NCBI GenBank assembly: GCA_012064415.1
Contig: SSNU01000106.1
Span: 124,001-188,000 of the forward strand
Length of the DNA: 64,000 nt
Direction: 5' to 3'
Source of the DNA: Gyrodactylus bullatarudis
Taxonomy: Eukaryota; Platyhelminthes; Monogenea; Gyrodactylidea; Gyrodactylidae
The translations under genes were made by a program, and so were the position numbers. This document shows, piece after piece, positions 36,301 to 45,300 of the stretch (within the stretch, counting starts at the first letter, position 1; the number at the start of each line of letters is the position of its first letter). Under the pieces are notes generated by a model that saw only the letters and a list, made by a program, of their open reading frames with translations, did no database searches and had not been told where the DNA came from.

Positions 36301-39300
36301 TATTACATCATCAAACATCTTTCACTCAAAATGCCCAGTTAATTTCCGGACAATCAACCGGTTCTCCGCATAGCAGTAGCCTGCCATCACTCAATGCTAT
36401 CCTTGTGAGTTTTTTTATCCGTTTACTCAAATAAATGATCTTCTACCAAATCTATTGACTACGAGAATTCTAAAATAATTGGTCATATTTAGAGTTAAGT
36501 ACTATTTTGAATAAATACTTATTCCTTTTCTATTTCTAGCATTCTTTCAACCCTCTAAGAGTAAATTTAAATGAATAAAAATGTTTTCTTAAAATTCTCG
36601 GCTTAAATATGAAAAATAAAGACAATATCGAGTCTATTATAGGGCTTCAAATACTGTGGCAATATTTAATCTTGGCATCGTCTTTCTTTCCCAAATCAAT
36701 TCATATCAATTAGCTTTATAAATCTGGATGAAATATTTAGCCCTGCATATGAATAGGTAGACTACTTCTTTCTCTTTCAGTTTTGAGATTGATTTCTTGT
36801 TCCGACCATTCAAAAGCTTCGTAGTTTTTTGTACTATTCTCAGTTTTTTTTGTAATTTGAGTTAGTTTATTGCTCAATATGATGAAAGAGCCCAACATTA
36901 GGTTTCTATAAATAGATTCTTGTGAAATCTCCTAAATCTTTTTGAAGGTAGCAAAATACTCCTGTAATCTATAATTCTTTCATTTTCATTTTATAATCTT
37001 TGATTATTACTCTTTTTTAATGTTAATGAAAGAATCTCATCTTGAGTGCTTTCCTCATCTTTTCTGGGAATTATTATAACGTGATATGATATCGTTTCCT
37101 GACTTTGATTTCTCGTGCGATATGATGAACTGCTCAAGTATCTAATCTGCAGCTCCATTTGAAGATATATTGTGAGCAAACGAGTTCTTGCCTGTGACCT
37201 ATTTTTAGGTCATTTGAAGAAGAAGAACAAGAAATTCTTCTACAGTATAACAGTTTTTACTCTGATTTTAAAAAATTAATTGTTAACCTTGGCAGAATTG
37301 AAAAGTTTTCTTTTACAGATAAAATCAAAGAAAACTAAAACAATGAAAGAATATCTCCATTTTCTCCTGATTCCAATTAAACTAAAGATTAATTTATCTC
37401 TAAATGAGATTTTTATCTTTTCAATATTCCATAATACAAGAACATAATATATCTAAATCATACATCCAGTTATACCTACTTTTCCGTTTTCTACCATTTT
37501 TTCATGCGAACTTTGTTAAAATTCATCAAATAGAATTTTTTAATTATCATAAGAATTATCGGTTTTTATAATAAAATACGTGGATTCAAAATGTCTTTAA
37601 AAAATTATCCTTAGACTGTGATTAAATCATCCAGAGAATTTCTCTTGAAACTAAACATAAACCTAATTGACAGGAAGATGAGAATTCACCTTTATTTCCA
37701 GGAAAATTTTTTTCTTCGAATTCGATAATAAAATAACCCAATAAATTGTGGAAATTATAAAAAATTTCTAGAAAAATTCAATCTGACAAAAATTAGGTCG
37801 TTTTTCGAATTTTGAAAATGCATCAGATTTTCACTTTTGAGCTCTAAATTTTTATCGATTTCAAGGATTTTAAGTAATTAAATGCAGATATTCGAGATCA
37901 GCATTGGACAAAGAATCCGAATTTGGGTGCAGAAATTCACAGAAATTCGTCTTTATTATCGAAAATCAAAAAATTTAAATTTATCGATTATCACGATGGG
38001 GAACGTTCCAAAATTTAAAAGTTTAACTTTTTCTTGAAAAGACTAGAATCCTCTCTACCCCCACGGCCCAATTCGAATTCTTTTTCCAATGCTGATCTCA
38101 AATATCTGCATTTAACTGGTTCGAATCATCGAAATCGATGAAAGTTTTGATCTCAACAGTGGAAAACTGATGCATTTTCGAAATTCAAAAATTGGCCTTA
38201 TTTTGGTTAATCAAACCTAAAATTGCTAATTTTTAAAAGACAGTCAAAAGAGCACGAGTGAAGAGGAGAGAGCAAAAACCTCTGCTGACTACCAATTGAA
38301 GTTTCACTAACTATAGAGGGAATAGAGTATCATTTACTATAAAACATCATCATGTCTGAAACAAGATTAGTTCTTATCTCAAGTGTAGTGGTTTCGTTAT
38401 CTCTTGGTATTCTTCGAATTCCACTTTTGTATGTATATTAAATCTGAATATCATGTGATTACAATCGTGTAACGAAAAAAAGCAAACTAACCAATTCAAA
38501 TGATGATAAAGAAATTTCAAAAATCATAGACATAGATTCCATTTTTTCTTGCATTTCCATGATGATTATGATACACTCATAATAGTTAAAGGTTTGGGTA
38601 TATTTAATTTGGGAAAATGCAAAAGAATTCAAGTTTTTGAAAAAAACACGCATCATGAAAATGTACTTTTAAAAGAGACACCAAAAAATTTTCTTCTTTA
38701 AGAATTACGGATTTTTGTATGCTCAAACTCATCAAATTTCTTTTTATTTTAACCCAAGGAAAAATTTGTTTATTTAGGGCTTAAAATTTTTCAATGTTTT
38801 GAGTTTCAAGAGTGTTAATTTTAAGGTGATCACAACTAGGCTAGGTGAAATTTTTTGTTTCTCCCAACAGCTCACGAGAGGACTTACTTTTCTAATAGAA
38901 TTTAGTACTCAGATCATGTTTTGCATATGTTCAAAGTGTGAAAGTCATTGCCCACGGACATGATAAAACAACGAAATTCACCATAGAGGTCCTCTGAAAA
39001 ACTTATTAAATGGCCAAGATAGATTTTAGTGATTGCGTATTGAAAAATTGTGGAGTTTTAAAACTGAATAACATAATGATGAAGCATTTCCCAGACATGC
39101 TTCAATACCAAATAATACACTTAGAATTGATAGTTCTAACCAGAAACGTTGGTTACTAATATGAGATTAAAAATTTCACCCTACCCAATTGATCCCTGAC
39201 ACACACTTGTAAATCAACAAAAAGATTTCAAACCAAAATTCTTAAAAAGGTGCCAAGTGAAAATGTTTAACCCTTAAATTAATTAACACGTACCATTTGA

Positions 39301-42300
39301 GGAACTCATTATTACTAAAGCTAATTTACATGAAAATGAGAAGTTACTATTTTTACAAAATCAGCCGGTTTTTTGAATTTCAAAAATATTTCCACTTTTT
39401 CAACTTTTGAACCCAAAATTTTTATCGATTTCGATGATTCGAACCAGTTAAGTACTGATATTTGGGATCATCATTGAACGAAGAATTCGAATTCGACCAT
39501 AGAGATAGCGAAGATCTTACTGTATCAGAGAAAAAGTTAAACTTTGGATAATTTTCCATCGTGATAATCGAAAAATTCAAATGGTTCGGTTTCGCACAGT
39601 AATGACGAATTTCAGTGAACTTCTGCAGGTGAATTCGAATTCTTCGTTCAATGTTGATCCCGAATATCAGTACTTAACTGGTTCGAATCATCGAAATCGA
39701 TAAAAAAACAACTTACCCGTAGAATTCGAATATAAAATCGCTTGAAATCTATCTGCTAAAGCTTTTAAGATAACCATTTTTTTGGATCGGAAAATTTCCC
39801 GATTGTTGATCGATAATAACAATTACAGATTCGTAATAAATATCTCTAAAAACCATAGGATAGACAAAAGATTAAATGCGAAAAGACAAGAATTTATTGA
39901 AAAACGTTTTATTCTCTGTAAAAATAATCTATAGAGTTTCTAAAAAGGTTCTAAACTTTGGATAAAAACTCAGCAATACATTGTGGAATAATAACTCCAA
40001 ATCTCATCCACAAAATCTCATCAAATATCTGAAAAATATTTCTTTTGTATGGTACAAGAAATTCCTCCTTGTTGGAATTCTCTTCCAATTGACTAATAGA
40101 ACTAAAATTGTATGTATGTTGTCTGAAGGCAGAATAATATATATAAACTGAGAGGTACCCTTGAGAGATACATACAAACAGCTCTATTCTCCTGGGAAGA
40201 ATGTGATTCATTTTTCATTTGTATATTTTGTCTCTCTGTGTGAACATTTTCTCGGCCCTATAGAGACAAAGTAGTTTAAATCAATCGTGTTAAGTCTGAT
40301 CAAATTATTCATCGTTGAATGGGAGTTGAATTTCGATTTTTTAAATCATTTTCAATGAAATTTTGATAGATCAAAATCACTCGAAAATTCATTGACCATA
40401 TAATAATAATAGTTTTATTCAACAATACATATGTTATGTATCTGTAAACATAAATAATTCTTCATATCATTCTGAGTGCATTAATTTATTCCTGAGTTTA
40501 TTTTTAAATTTATTCAAGCTTAGATTTTTAATTGATCTATTGAGATTTTTAAATATGTTTTTTCATCTATTAAATATTTCCAGGTTGCCAAATTCTGGAA
40601 TATTATAGCGTAATCTTTGGCGGTTAGAGCTTACTATAGGGGGGATGATTTGATAAGAGCAATTGATTCCAGTTGATAACTCGAAGATAGTAGCCGTACA
40701 AATTGTCTTTGTGCAGATTGAATTTTTTTCGACCATTTTTTACCTTCAGGATTCCATACTGCCGAACAATATTCTATAACTGGTCATTCCATCAGTCTTT
40801 ACTCAGTCTAAACTTATTTTGAGTACCCTTCCACATTAGAGCAACGCTCTTCTTCGAAAAACTAGCGAAATTCAACAATTAACTTAACTGGAATTATTTC
40901 GTTCTAGGTGCTTAGGTAATATATCCCACAGGAACGTCTTATTTGGTAATGGATTAGCCCATGTCGTTGAATGTTACAGCTTACTAATGGATCCCACCGA
41001 GACTGGTACGAAAGAAACTCACATAGCATTTAGAAATAATCTAAGTATACATATATGGTAGACATATACGCGCGTTTCGTCCTCTTTTTGGACTCGTCAG
41101 TATGCCACAACCTGGAATTTGCTGCACTATTCATTAATTAACTTAAAATTTGGTAATCCTGAGCATTTTATTCATGCTAAAATCTTTGCTTGAAATACTT
41201 GAATCTAGGAGTCGGAAATTTTCTGAAAGCTAATTTCAAAATTTAAACGGGCAGAGATTTGAACTTTGTACGTGATAAAATTGGTTTTCTTATTCTAGCA
41301 ATATTTTTATCTTTTCAATCTGACTCGGAATACATAAATATTTGAGCTTTTTAAAATATATATTCAAATTTATCTATAGGAATTGAAGACACATGAAGAA
41401 AAGTCCATTGAGAAGAGAAGCAGTGCTCTATTCCACATTTAAATTAAAAAAACTGTTAATAAATAAGAAATGGTTTGCTTTGGTTGGCAGTGCAAGTTCA
41501 AATATTACAATATAGATCTCCCGATCTAGATTTTAGGAACTATTATTTATTCTATGCAAAGTATACATTATGTATAAATATGACCTATTACAAAATATAT
41601 GACTGATATATGCTCATATAACTTTTTTATATGAAACCTCACACCTCTTTTGATTATACCAATGTGCTTTATTTGTTTAATATACCTCACTTGTAAAATA
41701 TGACTTGATGCTCTAATGATAAGTCTGCTTTGAAAACAGAACTCAGACTCGGTATCAGCGTAATTGTTTCGGCTGAAATTTTCTAGTTCATGTGAAGATA
41801 CTATATGTCTGAATAACTTTGACAGTCGATTTGCCTACTGTATCTAAGTAATGTATCTATGATAAAGATTTGATAGAGGATATTATTTCTCCATCTTTTG
41901 CTATTAAACTTCCTCTTATTTTCTATTGAGGTAGGGAAAGATGTTACTGACTAGACGTAACTAATTCAAAAAGGGAATACGTGATAACTCTACTGTATAA
42001 ATTATTCAATGTTCAACGTTTTCTCATCTTTATACTGTAGCATATATAAGAGTATACACAGTATATTGATTGTAAAAAGTTTAATAAATCTCTTTATCGA
42101 CAATCATTTTCATAAGATATTCAAGATGAATTTTATTCATCTTTCGTGATACTACCTACTACAATCTTGTAATTACTCCAACAGAGATTAACAGAACTTT
42201 ATTTCCTTTCTTTTGAACTTTGAATTCAAAATAATGGAAATTTGGCGCTAACTCGAGATTTGAAATAATTGATCTCAACAATTTATTTTTTCTTCATATC

Positions 42301-45300
42301 GTAAAAGTAGACCTGATTCAAAAAACGATCAAAGTGCCACAATAATCTTCTGAATGATTTAAAGTTGGCTTACTAGTTAATAATATCAAAGACCCACTCT
42401 GTCTTGATCAATAGAATATTCAATCATTCTCAAGTGAATAATCAAGAAAACGAATAACAGCTCTTTCTTGGTCCTGGAATGATGACCAAATTTGGCGCCA
42501 AATCAAAATTAACTTTTTTCTCAAAAATAATTTTTTTCTTTGATTGTTAGATCTTGATCACATGAATGTGTCCTCTTGAATTCAGTATTAATGACAATTT
42601 AGACGAAAATAGGTTCAAGATTCAATTGATTAAAGTTAACTAACTGATCCGAACCTGCTAACGCAAGGTTTCCTAAAATTGGAGAAGAAATATTTTTCTT
42701 AGAAAATATATCAAGAGAAATCATTTCAAGCAATCTATCGATATTTAGATAAACTTTTTCTAATGTACTGAAGAAATAACTAACAGGAATTGAGAATTTG
42801 AAAAACGAAAAAGCTTTTGTTTTTGTATGAAGACGAAGAAATAGAAAGTTGGATTGGATCAATGAGAAGCAAACATATAAAAAAGACAAAAATGAAGCCA
42901 TCTGTACCTTTATACAGAAGAAAATGAGAAAAAACTAAATACAAAAGGGACCTACATAGATTCAAAATGAGACAGTAAAAAAGGGTGGTATTTACGTCTT
43001 ACAGGTTGAATTTTCAATGTAAAATACTAATTGAAATATGATTGGTTGAAAATTAGGGGGCTTGCATAGAACGTAGAATACTTTTTGTTTGTATGTGTCT
43101 ATTCTCATAATGTGTTTTCTTAAGTTGCAAAGATTATAACATGCATTAAAAGTATTTTATATAATACCATTAATAATACATCTGCATATACCATTATATA
43201 CATACAACTCTAGGTTCGTAGGGTAATCTATGACTGGTTAAAATTTTATGAAAATTAGTTGGGTTGTTGAGTCGTCCATATGCTCACAAAATCAACTTTT
43301 ATTTTTTAATTAAATAAATTTATAATTCAAGTCATGTTACGAGTTATTAGATAATCGTGTTTCTTGAGACTATCAGATAATCCTGAAAACGAATATCAAG
43401 TTTGACTGAAAGTCAGAATATCAAGATTTACGGTAACAAATATAAAAGTTATTTACAGATATATATGTTACGTTCAATGTGTACACTCCGTACAGTGTAT
43501 ATGTTACCGTGAGTCTGGGAAATAAGTGAGTGTTGGTAATTCACTAGTGTATATTGGTAATCAGTGTGACTTTAGTGAATCTAGCAAACAAGCCCTTATT
43601 ACCCAAACTCACTGAGAAGGTCAGTGAATTCATCAGCTCAACCAATTGAATTAAAATTAATGAGAAAAAATGAATAATTTATTTATTGCCATAAGGAAGA
43701 GAATGATTTAGAGTTACATAAAACTTGATTCTTTTTACATTTACAGGTGAGTGTTTTACAATTTCTAATACAATTACATTTGAATATTCCTTGTCGATTT
43801 CCATGCGAAAATTTGGCATTTATCTCTCTTAATGAACACTCAATTTCTGTGACACAAGAGATGTCGTAAAATTTTTCAGAAACCACATCTAATTGATTAG
43901 CTGCTACCAATTAATTTAGGGTACCATGAATAGTTCCAACTTTTTAAAGACCATTTTGTTCATTACTCTCAGTTATTACACCAATTATTGATTTGAAATC
44001 GCCCCTTCCTCTAACAATGTCAGGAATTTGAATTCTGCAGTTGTCTCCTACCTTGAAAGTATGAATTTTCTTCTCTGAATTTGCCATCATCTTTCTTTCC
44101 TGCAGTTTGAGATTTTACGAGCACTGTTAATTTTAACTTCAAATTCATCGAAATAATCATCAAGATTAATTTCTTCAAAATCNNNNNNNNNNNNNNNNNN
44201 NNNNNNNNNNNNNNNNNNNNNNNNNNNNNNNNNNNNNNNNNNNNNNNNNNNNNNNNNNNNNNNNNNNNNNNNNNNNNNNNNNNNNNNNNNNNNNNNNNNN
44301 NNNNNNNNNNNNNNNNNNNNNNNNNNNNNNNNNNNNNNNNNNNNNNNNNNNNNNNNNNNNNNNNNNNNNNNNNNNNNNNNNNNNNNNNNNNNNNNNNNNN
44401 NNNNNNNNNNNNNNNNNNNNNNNNNNNNNNNNNNNNNNNNNNNNNNNNNNNNNNNNNNNNNNNNNNNNNNNNNNNNNNNNNNNNNNNNNNNNNNNNNNNN
44501 NNNNNNNNNNNNNNNNNNNNNNNNNNNNNAATTCACTGACCTTCTCAGTGTGTTTGGGTAATGAGGGCTTATTAGCTAGATTCACTAAAGTCACACTGAT
44601 TACCAACATACACTAGTGAATTACCAACACACACTGATTTCCCAGACTCACGGTAACATACACATTGAACGTAACATATACACCTAGTTAATATGAAGAT
44701 GGGAATTTATGCTTTTTACAAATTTATGAATTTTTTCACCAAGAAATCGAATTTGATCAAGATTTTTTGGAATCTAGATCGTAGGTTCCACTTTCAGGAT
44801 CTGAAGAAAAATAATTTGAAAAAAATCAAATTTTAAGAAAGTTATGGCATATTTCAAATCTAGCGATGGCGCCGGATTCCCATTTTTTTGAACTTTGAGT
44901 TAATAATTTTTGTTGATTTAAAAGTGAGAGAGTGATCAAAAGTTGATTTTTAGGATCACGATCAGTCAAAGAAACCGATTATGACTATGAAAATTTCAAT
45001 GGACTCGCCAATTTCCAGGGATCTTGAATCATCAAAATTTCATCGATTTTCAAGTAGTGAAAATGTTCAAAAAATCAAAATTCGATTTTCACAAGAAGAG
45101 GGGCGGATTCTCAAAATCTGAATCAGTATATTTGATTTCTTTGACTAATCGTGATCCTAAAAATAAACTTTTGATCACTCTCTCACTTTTAAATCAACAA
45201 AAATTATTAACTCATAATTTTGTAAAAAGCATAAATTCCCATCTTCATATTAACTAGCTTTATATTAAAATTTATTCATTCTTTTCTAGGATTATCCAGA

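Larger units (their letters stand above)
43466..44676 (-). mobile_element. Ginger-like integrase DNA transposon (degenerate, gapped)
   Basis: Terminal inverted repeats of at least 147 bp begin TGTTACGTTCAATGTGTA and run to GGTCAGTGAATT. The two arms are nearly identical apart from an 18-bp extra stretch on the left. Ends of TG...CA type and a 4-bp flanking TATA on both sides (43462-43465 and 44677-44680) fit Ginger elements, though TATA is palindromic and could instead extend the repeat. The inside encodes the end of an integrase-type protein (43683-44182). A 347-base assembly gap hides the rest. Confidence 0.75.
36405..45289. other. goliath intron 5 (8.9 kb), repeat-rich, with an assembly gap
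   Basis: Contains two type B fold-backs (37660-38230 and 39310-39705), a MITE (38835-39190), a LINE relic (40405-40808), a Ginger-like element with a 347-base run of N (44183-44529) and a family A fold-back (44690-45258). A family A fragment is near 42180-42560. No host exon recognised. Confidence 0.6.

Noticed and set aside
36148..36342. Second frame inside goliath exon 5
   Set aside because: Shadow of the low-complexity goliath frame, caused by repeated CAN codons.
44087..44609. Open frames of 144-149 codons across the N run
   Set aside because: Most of their length is undetermined sequence; only the flanking integrase tail is informative.
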